Source: Mediterranea sp. (in: CFB group bacteria)
GTDB taxonomy: Bacteria; Bacteroidota; Bacteroidia; Bacteroidales; Bacteroidaceae
DNA: 64,000 bases
Reading direction: 5' to 3'
Assembly: GCA_031261785.1 (NCBI GenBank)
Contig: JAISIZ010000108.1
Span: 1 to 64,000 of the forward strand
Part shown: piece by piece, positions 16,096 through 24,462 of the stretch
Position numbering within the stretch: the first letter of the stretch is position 1
Layout: each line of letters starts with the position of its first letter
Made by a program: the position numbers and the translations under genes
Notes under the pieces: generated by a model
What the model was told of the DNA's origin: nothing
The model's database searches: none
The model's input: only the letters and a program-made list of their open reading frames with translations

Positions 16096-17053
16096 AAAAG
16101 CGGACCACCATGTTTTGGGGTTTCCCTTCCACGAACGCCTTTAGGTTGCTTACGGCTATGCCCATCAGGCGGGTACGCGCCTCGGCGGTGGCCCAGGCGA
16201 TGTGCGGGGTGATGTAGCAGTTGCGGGCGGTGAGCAAGGGGTTGTCGGCATGGGGCGGCTCGGACGAGAGCACGTCGAGACCGGCGGCGAATAGGCGTCC
16301 GTCATTCAGCGCGTCGGCGAGGTCGCGCTCGTTGATCAAGGGACCCCGGCTGGTGTTGATGAGTATGGCCGAAGGCTTCATGAGCGCGAGCCGGCGCGCG
16401 TCGACCAAGCCACGCGTCTCGGGCGTGAGGGGACAGTGCAGGCTGACGACGTCGCACTCGGCGAAGAGTTCGTCAAGCTCCATCCGCTTCAGCTCGTGCG
16501 GCAGTTGGAAGGGCGACTTGGAGGTATAGGCGCATATCCGCATCCCGAAGCCCATGGCCGCGCGTGCCACGGCATAGCCGATGTGTCCCAGTCCCACGAT
16601 GCCCATCTTCTTGTCCGACAGCTCTATCAGCGGCGTATCCCAGAAGCAGAACTCCTTGTTGGCCGCCCAACGTCCCTTATGCACCTCGTCGGAATGTCGT
16701 TGCACTTGCTGGGTGATGTTGAGCAGATGGGCGAACACCATCTGCGTGACCGAGGGCGTGCTGTACGAAGGGATGTTGGTCACCACGATGCCTCGCTCCC
16801 GTGCGGCGTCGGTGTCGATGATGTTGTATCCGGTAGCCATCACTCCGATGTATTTCAGTTGAGGAAGCCGGGCCATGAGGTCGCCCTTGATTCGTACTTT
16901 GTTGGTGAAGAGCGCGTCGGCTCCGTCGGCGCGTTCCAGCACTTCCTCCGGGGAAGTGCGTTCGTAGACGACACATTCGCCAAGCTTCTTCAGCTCTTCC
17001 CACGACAGGTCGCCGGGGTTGGCGGCATAGCCATCCAATACTACAATTTTCAT
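16094..17053 (-). CDS. D-2-hydroxyacid dehydrogenase (hydroxypyruvate/glycerate type)
   Basis: 319 aa from the ATG at 17053 (an in-frame upstream start at 17098 would add 15 residues that do not belong to the domain). The Rossmann motif is GIVGLGHIGYAVARAA, the catalytic arginine lies in INTSRGPLINERDL, the glutamate in LDVLSSEPPH, and the histidine in ITPHIAWAT. It most resembles glycerate/hydroxypyruvate reductase (NAD(P)H-dependent), but lactate- or other 2-hydroxyacid specificities are possible. Cytosolic. It stands alone between serine palmitoyltransferase and the cyd operon. Confidence 0.87.
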   Translation of the reverse strand: MKIVVLDGYAANPGDLSWEELKKLGECVVYERTSPEEVLERADGADALFTNKVRIKGDLMARLPQLKYIGVMATGYNIIDTDAARERGIVVTNIPSYSTPSVTQMVFAHLLNITQQVQRHSDEVHKGRWAANKEFCFWDTPLIELSDKKMGIVGLGHIGYAVARAAMGFGMRICAYTSKSPFQLPHELKRMELDELFAECDVVSLHCPLTPETRGLVDARRLALMKPSAILINTSRGPLINERDLADALNDGRLFAAGLDVLSSEPPHADNPLLTARNCYITPHIAWATAEARTRLMGIAVSNLKAFVEGKPQNMVVRF

Positions 17054-17129
17054 TTCGTTATCCTTTTTATATTTGTGTAATATAGAAGAAGGGGACAAGC
17101 CCTTGTCAGCTTGTCCCCTACCCTTTTTC

Positions 17130-18278
17130 TTAATAGGCGTCGGAACCTTCGCGTCCGATCTCCTCTTTCGTGATCTTGTCCTTGTCGATGCAGCGCCACG
17201 CGTAGAAGATGTAGGCGAGCACGAACGGCACGAATATGGAGACGATGGCCATGGTCTTCAGCGTGAAGGCGCTGGAGCAGCTGTTGGCCAGCGTGAGCGA
17301 GCTTTGCAGGTCGGCGTTGGAGGGGTAATAGGCGGTGTTGTTGTAGCCGGCGATGAGCAGCAGCGCCCATACGGTAAGCACGGTGCCTATTCCGCTAAAC
17401 CAGATACCTTTCTCGAACGCGGGCTTCAGCACCGTCTTGCCGATGCCGAACAGCACCAACACCACTCCGGCGAGGAAGAGGATAAGCACCACGGGCATCT
17501 GGACGAGGTTGAAGAAGTACTTGTACGCCTCCTTGTACACCTCTTGCGTGTCGGGGTTGACGGCGAATCCTTCGGAGAGCAGCGTGCGGATGAGGAAGGC
17601 GAGGAAGAAGACGAGAAAGAGCGCGGCGTTGTTGCGCACGGCCCTCCGGCTGCGTGCCACGAGATCCTCGTCGTCGATGCTGCTGATGAAATAGAGCGCT
17701 CCCAGCACGCGGGCCAGGAAGAAGACAGCCAGGCCGAGGATGACGTTCCAGATGTCGAACAGCGCGTCGATGCCGTGCCATCCGTTGGCCCAATGGCTGA
17801 TGACGGGCATGGCGCCATCGGTGATGTTCCCCTTGTCCACGATGAAGTTGGAGCCGGTGAAGAACGTGGCCACCGCTCCGCCCAGGAGCACGGGGCCGAG
17901 CACGCCGTTGATGACGAGGAAGGTCTGGTACGTCTTGGCGCCAAGCAGGTTGCCCGCCTGGTTTTGGAACTCGTAGCTCACGGCTTGCAGCACGAAGCTG
18001 AAGAGGATGATCATCCATAGCCAGTAGGCACCGCCGAAGCTGGTGCTATAGAACAAGGGGAAAGAGGCGAAGAAGCCGCCGCCGAACGTCACCAGCGTGG
18101 TGAACGTGAATTCCCACTTGCGCCCGGTGGAGTTCACCATCATCCGTCGGTGCTCTTCCGTCTTGCCCAGACAGAACAGCAGCGAGTTACCGCCTTGCAC
18201 GAACAGCAGAAACACGAGGATGGCTCCCAGCAAGGAAACGACGAGCCACCAATATTGTTGTAGAAATGTATAATCCAT
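17130..18278 (-). CDS. cydB: Cytochrome bd ubiquinol oxidase subunit II
   Basis: 382 aa, about eight or nine transmembrane helices. The opening YWWLVVSLLGAILVFLLFVQGG, GRKWEFTFTTLVTFGGGFFA and the middle segment NGWHGIDALFDIWNVILGLA are typical of CydB. It forms the oxidase with CydA, reducing oxygen with quinol electrons at the inner membrane; in Bacteroidales this lets cells use trace oxygen ('nanaerobic' growth). It lies 37 bp downstream of cydA in the same operon. Confidence 0.94.
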   Translation of the reverse strand: MDYTFLQQYWWLVVSLLGAILVFLLFVQGGNSLLFCLGKTEEHRRMMVNSTGRKWEFTFTTLVTFGGGFFASFPLFYSTSFGGAYWLWMIILFSFVLQAVSYEFQNQAGNLLGAKTYQTFLVINGVLGPVLLGGAVATFFTGSNFIVDKGNITDGAMPVISHWANGWHGIDALFDIWNVILGLAVFFLARVLGALYFISSIDDEDLVARSRRAVRNNAALFLVFFLAFLIRTLLSEGFAVNPDTQEVYKEAYKYFFNLVQMPVVLILFLAGVVLVLFGIGKTVLKPAFEKGIWFSGIGTVLTVWALLLIAGYNNTAYYPSNADLQSSLTLANSCSSAFTLKTMAIVSIFVPFVLAYIFYAWRCIDKDKITKEEIGREGSDAY

Positions 18279-18315
18279 ATCGGTTCTTTAATTATAAAGG
18301 TTATATTGCGTGTGA

Positions 18316-19893
18316 CTATGCCTCTTCCGCGGCGGCGGGTTCCTCAACCAGTTCGGGACCTTTCTTGATGGCTTTCAGCATGATGCCTATCTCGGCGATG
18401 AGCATGATGGTGAAGAGTACCAGGAAGATGAAGAAGGTGACCTGCACCGATCCGGTGCTCAGCTTGGAGATGGCGGCGTTGACCGGCATCAGGTCGCGGA
18501 TGGCCCACGGCTGCCGTCCACATTCGGCCACTACCCATCCGGCTTGTCCGGCGATGTAGCCCAGCGGGATGGTCCACAAAGCCAGCCAGTGCATCCAGCG
18601 CGTCTTGCCGAGGTCCTTCTTGTAGACGAGGAAGAGTACCAGGGCGAAGAAGAGGATAAAATAACCTCCGAGGATGACCATGATACGGAAAGCGTAGAAA
18701 TTCAGGGGGACGTTGGGCACCAAGTCGTTGACGTCCTTGATGTATCCGTAGCCGAAGTAGGGCATGTTCTCCTCGATCACCTTCCGCGAGGCTTCCATCT
18801 TGGCTTCGTCCTTGGCCTCCTTGGCCGCGGCGAAAGCGTCGAGCGCGTCTTTCGCTTTCTTGCCCCGTTCTATCTTCTCCAGGGCCGAGAGGGCCACGGT
18901 GCCGTCTGCTTGGGTATATCCTCCCTCGATGATGTTCTTGATGCCCGGCACATAAGCGTCGAAGTCACGCTCGGCCAGGAAGGAGAGCCATCCGGGGAAC
19001 TGGATCTTGAAGAGGAAGGGATCCTTGCCGTCGTCGTAGGTCTGCTTGTCGGGGTTGAGCACGCCCACGCCTATCAGCCCTACGTGGTTGCCTCCTTCGT
19101 ACAGCGCCTCGGCGGCAGCCAGTTTCATGGGTTGCGTCTGCGCTACCTGGTAAGCCGAGCCGTCGCCCGTCCATGCCGAGAGCAGGGAGGCCACCAAGCC
19201 AACGATGGCGCCGATCTTGATGCTGGCCAGGGCAAACTTGCGGTTACGCTTCTTGAGCAGGAACCAGCAGCTCACGCCCACCACGAAGATGGCGCCCAAC
19301 ACCCATCCGGAGAGGACGGTGTGGAAGAATTTGTTGACCGCCACGGGCGAGAGGGCCACCTCGAGGAAGCTGTCCATCTCGTTGCGCACCACCTCGGGAT
19401 TGAACTTCATGCCCACCGGATGTTGCATCCAGGCGTTGGCCACCAAGATCCACCAGGCGGAAATCGTGGCACCCAGTCCCGTGAGCCAGGTGGAGGCCAG
19501 GTGGAACCGTTTGCTCACCTTGTCCCATCCGAAGAACATCACGGCGATGAACGTCGCTTCCATGAAGAAGGCGATGATGCCCTCGATGGCCAGGGGCGCG
19601 CCAAAGATGTCGCCCACGAACCAAGAGTAGTTGCTCCAATTGGTGCCAAACTCAAATTCCAGGATCAAGCCCGTGGCCACTCCCACGGCGAAATTGATAC
19701 CGAATAGCTTCATCCAGAACTTGGCCGTGCGTTTCCAGAACTCGTTGCCTGTCTTGAAATACAGCGTCTCCATAATCCCCATCACCACGGCCAGGCCGAG
19801 GGTGAGCGGGACGAAAATCCAGTGATACATGGCGGTCATGGCGAATTGCGCTCTCGACCAGTCGATCAATGAGGTGTCGATACTTTCAATCAT
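18316..19893 (-). CDS. cydA: Cytochrome bd ubiquinol oxidase subunit I
   Basis: 525 aa. N-terminal DWSRAQFAMTAMYHWIFVPLTLGLA contains the conserved haem-ligand histidine region, VMFFGWDKVSKRFH and GDGSAYQVAQTQPMK match the quinol-side conserved regions, and GRQPWAI is the CydA signature. A long hydrophilic loop rich in Lys, Glu and Ala (about residues 305-380, EKIERGKKAKDALDAFAAAK) follows the quinol-binding GFLAERDF-type region. It is preceded by a DUF4492 gene and followed by cydB. Confidence 0.95.
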   Translation of the reverse strand: MIESIDTSLIDWSRAQFAMTAMYHWIFVPLTLGLAVVMGIMETLYFKTGNEFWKRTAKFWMKLFGINFAVGVATGLILEFEFGTNWSNYSWFVGDIFGAPLAIEGIIAFFMEATFIAVMFFGWDKVSKRFHLASTWLTGLGATISAWWILVANAWMQHPVGMKFNPEVVRNEMDSFLEVALSPVAVNKFFHTVLSGWVLGAIFVVGVSCWFLLKKRNRKFALASIKIGAIVGLVASLLSAWTGDGSAYQVAQTQPMKLAAAEALYEGGNHVGLIGVGVLNPDKQTYDDGKDPFLFKIQFPGWLSFLAERDFDAYVPGIKNIIEGGYTQADGTVALSALEKIERGKKAKDALDAFAAAKEAKDEAKMEASRKVIEENMPYFGYGYIKDVNDLVPNVPLNFYAFRIMVILGGYFILFFALVLFLVYKKDLGKTRWMHWLALWTIPLGYIAGQAGWVVAECGRQPWAIRDLMPVNAAISKLSTGSVQVTFFIFLVLFTIMLIAEIGIMLKAIKKGPELVEEPAAAEEA

Positions 19894-19924
19894 ACTCTAT
19901 ATGGTTTTTGAATTAATTAGTCGA

Positions 19925-20158
19925 TCAATCTCCCTCTTCGCCGAACGAACCCCTCTCTATCAGCTGCTCGCGTACGTACGATGCCTTATCCCCGTCCTTG
20001 GCGTGGGTATTGAGATAGTTGGGGAAGAAAAACAGGCGGAGAACGAAAAACATGATGAATAACTTCAATAGGATAATGAGCCATAGCGTACGACCGAGGG
20101 TCATACCGCGGAAGCCTTCTACATAGAAGCGCCAAATGGACAATAGTGTACTCTTCAT
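19925..20158 (-). CDS. DUF4492 small membrane protein of the cyd operon
   Basis: 77 aa from the ATG at 20158. One transmembrane helix (LWLIILLKLFIMFFVLRLFF) after an amphipathic N-terminus (FYVEGFRGMTLGRTL), then a short charged tail. DUF4492 genes regularly stand directly upstream of cydA in Bacteroidota, as here (31-bp gap), so it is likely an accessory or assembly subunit of cytochrome bd, comparable in place to the small CydX-type subunits; that comparison is inference. Confidence 0.85.
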   Translation of the reverse strand: MKSTLLSIWRFYVEGFRGMTLGRTLWLIILLKLFIMFFVLRLFFFPNYLNTHAKDGDKASYVREQLIERGSFGEEGD

Positions 20159-20193
20159 TTTGTAACAAGGGTCTTTTTCCTGTGTAATGACTA

Positions 20194-20223
20194 CAAAAAT
20201 ACAATATTTATAAGTAATACAAA
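20194..20223 (-). promoter_or_regulatory. Promoter of the DUF4492-cydAB operon
   Basis: On the minus strand TTTG (20220-20223) and TATTTTTG (20194-20201) are 18 nt apart, matching the Bacteroides consensus. The start codon lies 35 nt downstream. Confidence 0.65.
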
Positions 20224-20316
20224 CACAAGAGAGGAAAATATCACCAAAAAATGTTCCTTTGTCCATCACTTCGCCCCCGTACGTTACAAAACGGGACACG
20301 GCAGAAGGACGAATCG

Positions 20317-20362
20317 TAGACGAGATAGGGGATTCTGCCGATTAGAATCCCCCACTCGTCTA
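20317..20362. repeat. Inverted repeat between divergent cyd and lytS genes
   Basis: TAGACGAG-AT-AGGGGATTCT (20317-20336) and AGAATCCCCCACTCGTCTA (20344-20362) pair almost throughout. It sits 7 bp upstream of the lytS -33 box, so an operator is as likely as a terminator. Confidence 0.55.
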
Positions 20363-20368
20363 TTTCTC

Positions 20369-20399
20369 TTTGTATATATAATAAGGTATAGTACTTTTG
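20369..20399 (+). promoter_or_regulatory. Promoter of the lytS-lytR operon
   Basis: TTTG at 20369-20372 and TACTTTTG at 20392-20399 are 19 nt apart, an exact consensus match. A second -7-like TAACTTTG (20453-20460) ends 5 nt before the ATG and, if used, would give an almost leaderless mRNA. Confidence 0.72.
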
Positions 20400-20465
20400 T
20401 GCCGGATATAACTTTAACCTGTGATAAGCGATCCTATCCAAATTTAAAACGTTAACTTTGCCCCC

Positions 20466-21575
20466 ATGAAAAGAACGACTTCCAAAATGGCTAATCGTCC
20501 GTTGGAGATTGCGATGCACATCGTCGCCTGGGGAATAATCTACGCGTTTCCGTTCTATTTTATGGAACGGGAAAGCGATATTGCCCATCGAGTATCGTTC
20601 ATGCTCCACTTCGCGGTCCCCGTAGCGATGACAGTCGCTTTCTATCTCAACTACTTCGTCCTGGCGCCCCTTTACCTCCTCCGGCACCGGACACACGCCT
20701 ACTTCCTCACCAACGTGCTGTTGCTCGTCATTCTCGGCGTGTGCATGTATCTTTGGCAAGAGGCCATATCGACGGAGTATCCCCTGACCGATCTGTCGTC
20801 CATCCCCATCGAGCAACGCCGCATCCCGCCTCCCAAGTGGATGCTGTTCGTGCGCGACATGTCGAGCCTCGTGCTTGCCATCTCCCTGAGCGCCGTGGTA
20901 CGCATGAGCAGGCGCTGGTCGGAGAACGAGATAGCCCTGCGCGAGGCCGGCCGGCGACAAGTCGAGGCGGAACTCATCAACCTGCGCAACCAGGTGAACC
21001 CGCACTTCATGATCAATACGCTCAACAACATCTACGCGTTGACGCAATTCGACACCATCAAGGCCCAACAAGCCATCCAGGAGCTAAGCAAGTTGCTGCG
21101 CTACGTGCTGGCCGACAGCCAGAGCACGTACGTGCCTTTGGGGAAGCAGCTCGAATTTATCCGCAACTACATCGCCCTGATGCGCATACGCTTCAGCGAC
21201 AACATACACGTCGACGTGCAGGTCGACATACGTCCCAACAGCTCCACGCTCGTCCCGCCGCTGGTTTTCATCACGCTGATCGAAAATGCCTTCAAGCACG
21301 GCATATCGCCCGTCAAGCCCAGCTTCGTGTTCATCAAGCTGACGGAAGACGAGGAGTTGGTGAGTTGCGAGGTAGTCAACAGCAATTTCCCCAAGACACG
21401 GGCCGACAAGACGGCCTCGGGCGTGGGCCTCGAACAGCTGAAACGACGGTTAGACCTGCTCTATCCCCGCGCCTATACGTGGGTGAAAGGGGTGAATGCC
21501 GACGGTACGGAGTATCGTTCGCTGCTGAAAATAGAACATAAACGTTATCATATCAAGAAAGAAGAGAAATCATGA
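20466..21575 (+). CDS. LytS/YehU-family sensor histidine kinase
   Basis: 369 aa with four predicted transmembrane helices in residues 15-145, no large periplasmic domain, then a His_kinase domain with the phospho-acceptor H180 in LRNQVNPHFMINTLNNI, and a compact ATPase with LVPPLVFITLIENAFKHGIS and SGVGLEQLKRRL. It should phosphorylate the LytTR regulator encoded immediately downstream (ATGA overlap at 21572). The signal is unknown; kinases of this type often sense membrane or metabolite changes. Confidence 0.9.
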   Translation: MKRTTSKMANRPLEIAMHIVAWGIIYAFPFYFMERESDIAHRVSFMLHFAVPVAMTVAFYLNYFVLAPLYLLRHRTHAYFLTNVLLLVILGVCMYLWQEAISTEYPLTDLSSIPIEQRRIPPPKWMLFVRDMSSLVLAISLSAVVRMSRRWSENEIALREAGRRQVEAELINLRNQVNPHFMINTLNNIYALTQFDTIKAQQAIQELSKLLRYVLADSQSTYVPLGKQLEFIRNYIALMRIRFSDNIHVDVQVDIRPNSSTLVPPLVFITLIENAFKHGISPVKPSFVFIKLTEDEELVSCEVVNSNFPKTRADKTASGVGLEQLKRRLDLLYPRAYTWVKGVNADGTEYRSLLKIEHKRYHIKKEEKS

Positions 21576-22273
21576 ACATACGTTGCGCCTTAGTCGACGA
21601 CGAACCGTTGGCTCTCAGCCTGCTCGAGAGCTACGTGAACAAGACCTCCTTCCTGCAATTGGCCGGCAAGTACACCAGTGCCGTGCAGGCCATGGAAGAG
21701 CTGCCCAAGCACCCGGTGGACTTGCTCTTTCTCGACATACAGATGCCCGAGCTGAACGGCCTGGAATTTTCCAAGATGGTGGACACGCACACCCGCATCG
21801 TCTTCACCACCGCCTTCGGGCAATACGCGCTCGACGGCTACCGGGTCAACGCCCTCGACTATCTGCTGAAGCCCATCTCGTACGTGGAGTTCCTCGAGGC
21901 GGCCAACAAGGCCGTGCAATGGTTCGAGCTGGTGCAGAAGAAGCCCGAGGAGCGCGAGAGCATCTTCGTGAAGAGCGACTACAAGCTGGTGCAGGTCGAG
22001 CTTCGGAAGATCACCTACATCCAGGGACTGAAGGATTACATCAAGATCTACACCGAGGACAACTCCAAGCCCATCCTCTCGCTGATGGGCCTGAAATCCA
22101 TCGAGAACCTCCTTCCGCCCAGCCACTTCATCAGGGTTCACCGCTCGTACATCGTGCAGAAGGACAAGATACGGGTCATCGACCACGGGCGCATCGTCTT
22201 CGGCAAGTCGCACGTGCCCATCAGCGACAGCTACAAACGCATTGTGCAGAATTTTGTGGACGAAATGAGCTAA
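21572..22273 (+). CDS. LytTR-family response regulator
   Basis: 233 aa: receiver domain (acidic pair D9-D10, phospho-acceptor D55 in LLFLDIQMPELNG, K105-region LDYLLKPIS) and a C-terminal LytTR DNA-binding domain (FVKSDYKLVQVELRKITYIQG through HFIRVHRSYIV). Translation is coupled to the upstream kinase by an ATGA overlap. Target genes cannot be told from sequence. Confidence 0.92.
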   Translation: MNIRCALVDDEPLALSLLESYVNKTSFLQLAGKYTSAVQAMEELPKHPVDLLFLDIQMPELNGLEFSKMVDTHTRIVFTTAFGQYALDGYRVNALDYLLKPISYVEFLEAANKAVQWFELVQKKPEERESIFVKSDYKLVQVELRKITYIQGLKDYIKIYTEDNSKPILSLMGLKSIENLLPPSHFIRVHRSYIVQKDKIRVIDHGRIVFGKSHVPISDSYKRIVQNFVDEMS

Positions 22274-22318
22274 AAGACAGAAAAAGCGTGGATGAGGCGC
22301 GTTTTTTCCGGCCAATCC

Positions 22319-22460
22319 CTTGCCAATATCATAATTCTATGTATCTTTGCGTCCAGAAAAGGGCTGTGAAGCCCGGATATTAGAATAGTTTAGTTAAGTC
22401 TAGTTTAGTTTTTGTGTTGAAGGGCTTCTTCGTCAGTGGACGGTAAAAGAAGCCCTTTTT
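22319..22460 (+). ncRNA. Candidate small RNA of about 105 nt with its own promoter and terminator
   Basis: A -33-like CTTG (22319-22322), 19 nt and an exact TATCTTTG -7 box (22342-22349) would start a transcript near 22356. The RNA would have a GGGCT-GTGA-AGCCC hairpin with a GNRA loop, an AU-rich linker with repeated TTTAGTT words, and end at the terminator 22420-22460. No ORF fits. It lies between the convergent lytR and uup genes. Alternatively the terminator simply serves lytR. Confidence 0.45.
22420..22460 (+). terminator. Strong intrinsic terminator
   Basis: An 11-bp perfect stem AAGGGCTTCTT (22420-22430) / AAGAAGCCCTT (22447-22457) with a 16-nt loop, followed by a T run on the plus strand only. 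Confidence 0.85.
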
Positions 22461-22505
22461 GTGTACCCCTACCCCAAGGGGGATGAAGCGTCCCGCGCTG
22501 GGCGC

Positions 22506-24275
22506 TCACAGGTCGTACATCTCGGCCAGCTCGAGCCAGCGCGTGCCCTTCTCGTCGAGCAGCTCGTTCACCCGCGGCAGCCGCCGCGACAGTTCCGTGA
22601 GGCGCTCCACCTCCAGGGTTCCGCCCGAGAGGCTCTCCTCGAGGCTCGCCTTCTCGGCTTCCAGCTCGCCGATCTCCCGTTCCAGTTCCTCGTATTCGCG
22701 CCGTTCCTTGAAGCTCATCTTCCGTCGCTCGTCGGCACGTTGGCGCTGCTGGGGCTTCTCCTCCTTGTTTTTCCCGGCGGCCTTTTCCCGCCTGGCGCGC
22801 TCCTCTTTCCAGGCGCGGTAGTCGCTGTAGTTGCCGGGAAAGTCGCGTATGTCGGCGTCGCCGTTGAACACCAGGAGGTGGTCCACCACCTTGTCCATGA
22901 AGTATCGGTCGTGCGAGACGACGATGAGGCATCCCTTGAACCCGAGCAGATATTCTTCCAGCACGTTGAGGGTGACGATGTCGAGGTCGTTGGTCGGCTC
23001 GTCGAGCACCAGGAAGTTGGGGGCGCGCATCAGCACCGTGCAGAGGTAGAGCCTCCGGCGTTCGCCTCCGCTCAGCTTGTACACGTAGTTGTGTTGCGTC
23101 TCGGGGCTGAAGAGGAAGTGTTGGAGGAACTGCGAGGCGGTGAGCTTCCGTCCTCCCCCGAGGTCGATCACCTCGGCGATATCGCGGGCCACGTCGATCA
23201 CCTTCATCCGCTCGTCGAATTCCAGTCCCTCTTGCGAGTAGTAGCCGAATCGCACCGTCTGTCCCACGTCGATGGTTCCGCTGTCGGGGCGTTCGAGTCC
23301 CATCAGCAGCTTGATGAAGGTCGACTTTCCCGTGCCGTTGTTGCCCACGATGCCCATCTTCTCGTATCGGGCGAATATGTACGAGAAGTCGTCGAGGATC
23401 TTTGTCCGTCCGAAGCTCTTGCTGAGGTGTTCCACCTCGAATATCTTGTTGCCTATGTACGCGGCGTCCACCTCGAGCCTCATGTTGGCGTCGCCTTGCC
23501 GTTGCTTGGCCACTTTCTCCAGCTCGTAGAAGGCTTCCTCGCGGTAGCGTGCCTTGTGCCCCCGTGCTTGCGGCATGCGTCGCATCCAGTCCAGCTCGGT
23601 GCGGTATAGGTTGTTGGCCCGTTCTATCTCCGCCGTCTTGGCCTCCACGCGTTCTTGCCGTTTCTCGAGGTAGTAGCTGTAGTTGCCTTTGTACAGGTAG
23701 GTCTGGCGGTTGTCTATCTCGATGATGCCCGAGCATACGCGGTCGAGGAAATACCGGTCGTGCGTCACCATGAGCAGGCTGATGTTGGCCCGCCGCAGGT
23801 ATTCCTCCAGCCATTCGGTCATGTCGAGGTCGAGGTGGTTGGTTGGTTCGTCGAGCATCAGGAAGTCGGGTTTTCCCATCAGCGCCCCGGCCAGCGCCAC
23901 GCGTTTGAGCTGTCCGCCCGAAAGCTGGGCCACGGGCCGCGCGAGGTCGGGTATCTTCAGCCGCGAGAGCAGCTGCTTGGCCGCCAGCTCGTCGCCCCCG
24001 TGGCTTAGGCAAGCCTCCAGGGCGGTGAACCGCTCGGGGTATCGGGGATCCTGGGCGAGGTATCCCACACGGAGGTCGCGCCTGAAGACAATGTCGCCGC
24101 TGTCGTATCCATCGCGTCCGGCGATGATGTTGAGCAGCGTGCTCTTTCCGCTGCCGTTCTTGGCTATGAGGCCCACACGTTGTCCCTCGGCGATGCCGAA
24201 GGTGATGTTCTCGAAGAGCACCAGGTCGCCGAACGACTTGGTCAGCTGGTCTATTTGCAGATAAGGGACTGGCAA
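22506..24275 (-). CDS. uup: Uup-like ABC-F ATPase
   Basis: 589 aa with two ABC domains: Walker A GLIAKNGSGKSTLL and GIVGNNGTGKSTFI, signatures LSGGQLKRVALAGAL and LSGGERRRLYL, Walker B followed by DEPTNHLD and [10 protein letters not shown]-terminal coiled-coil (MSFKERREYEELEREIGELE onward) is typical of Uup. No transmembrane part, so a ribosome- or DNA-associated ABC-F protein. The first codon appears to be TTG at 24275: an in-frame stop lies just three codons upstream and the domain starts at residue 5, so no ATG is available. Confidence 0.9.
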   Translation of the reverse strand: MPVPYLQIDQLTKSFGDLVLFENITFGIAEGQRVGLIAKNGSGKSTLLNIIAGRDGYDSGDIVFRRDLRVGYLAQDPRYPERFTALEACLSHGGDELAAKQLLSRLKIPDLARPVAQLSGGQLKRVALAGALMGKPDFLMLDEPTNHLDLDMTEWLEEYLRRANISLLMVTHDRYFLDRVCSGIIEIDNRQTYLYKGNYSYYLEKRQERVEAKTAEIERANNLYRTELDWMRRMPQARGHKARYREEAFYELEKVAKQRQGDANMRLEVDAAYIGNKIFEVEHLSKSFGRTKILDDFSYIFARYEKMGIVGNNGTGKSTFIKLLMGLERPDSGTIDVGQTVRFGYYSQEGLEFDERMKVIDVARDIAEVIDLGGGRKLTASQFLQHFLFSPETQHNYVYKLSGGERRRLYLCTVLMRAPNFLVLDEPTNDLDIVTLNVLEEYLLGFKGCLIVVSHDRYFMDKVVDHLLVFNGDADIRDFPGNYSDYRAWKEERARREKAAGKNKEEKPQQRQRADERRKMSFKERREYEELEREIGELEAEKASLEESLSGGTLEVERLTELSRRLPRVNELLDEKGTRWLELAEMYDL

Positions 24276-24334
24276 GAGTGATTAGTGATTAGTGGTTAGT
24301 GATTAGTGGGAAGCGGGGAGCGAAGCGGGGGGAC

Positions 24335-24442
24335 TCACCACAGATTACACAGATTCGCACAGATTATTTTAGTCTCGCGCCAATTTCCGTTTATCTTCAT
24401 AACAATAAAATAATCTGTGCGAATCTGTGTAATCTGTGGTGA
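24335..24442. repeat. Perfect 37-bp inverted repeat, CACAGA variant
   Basis: Arms 24335-24371 (TCACCACAGATTACACAGAT...) and 24406-24442 are perfect reverse complements with a 34-bp loop. Just to the left, 24279-24308 carries TTAGTGATTAGTG direct repeats, as at 53023. It separates uup from the upstream DUF3805 gene, both on the minus strand. Confidence 0.92.
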
Positions 24443-24462
24443 ACTCTCCCTCTCTTCCTCCA

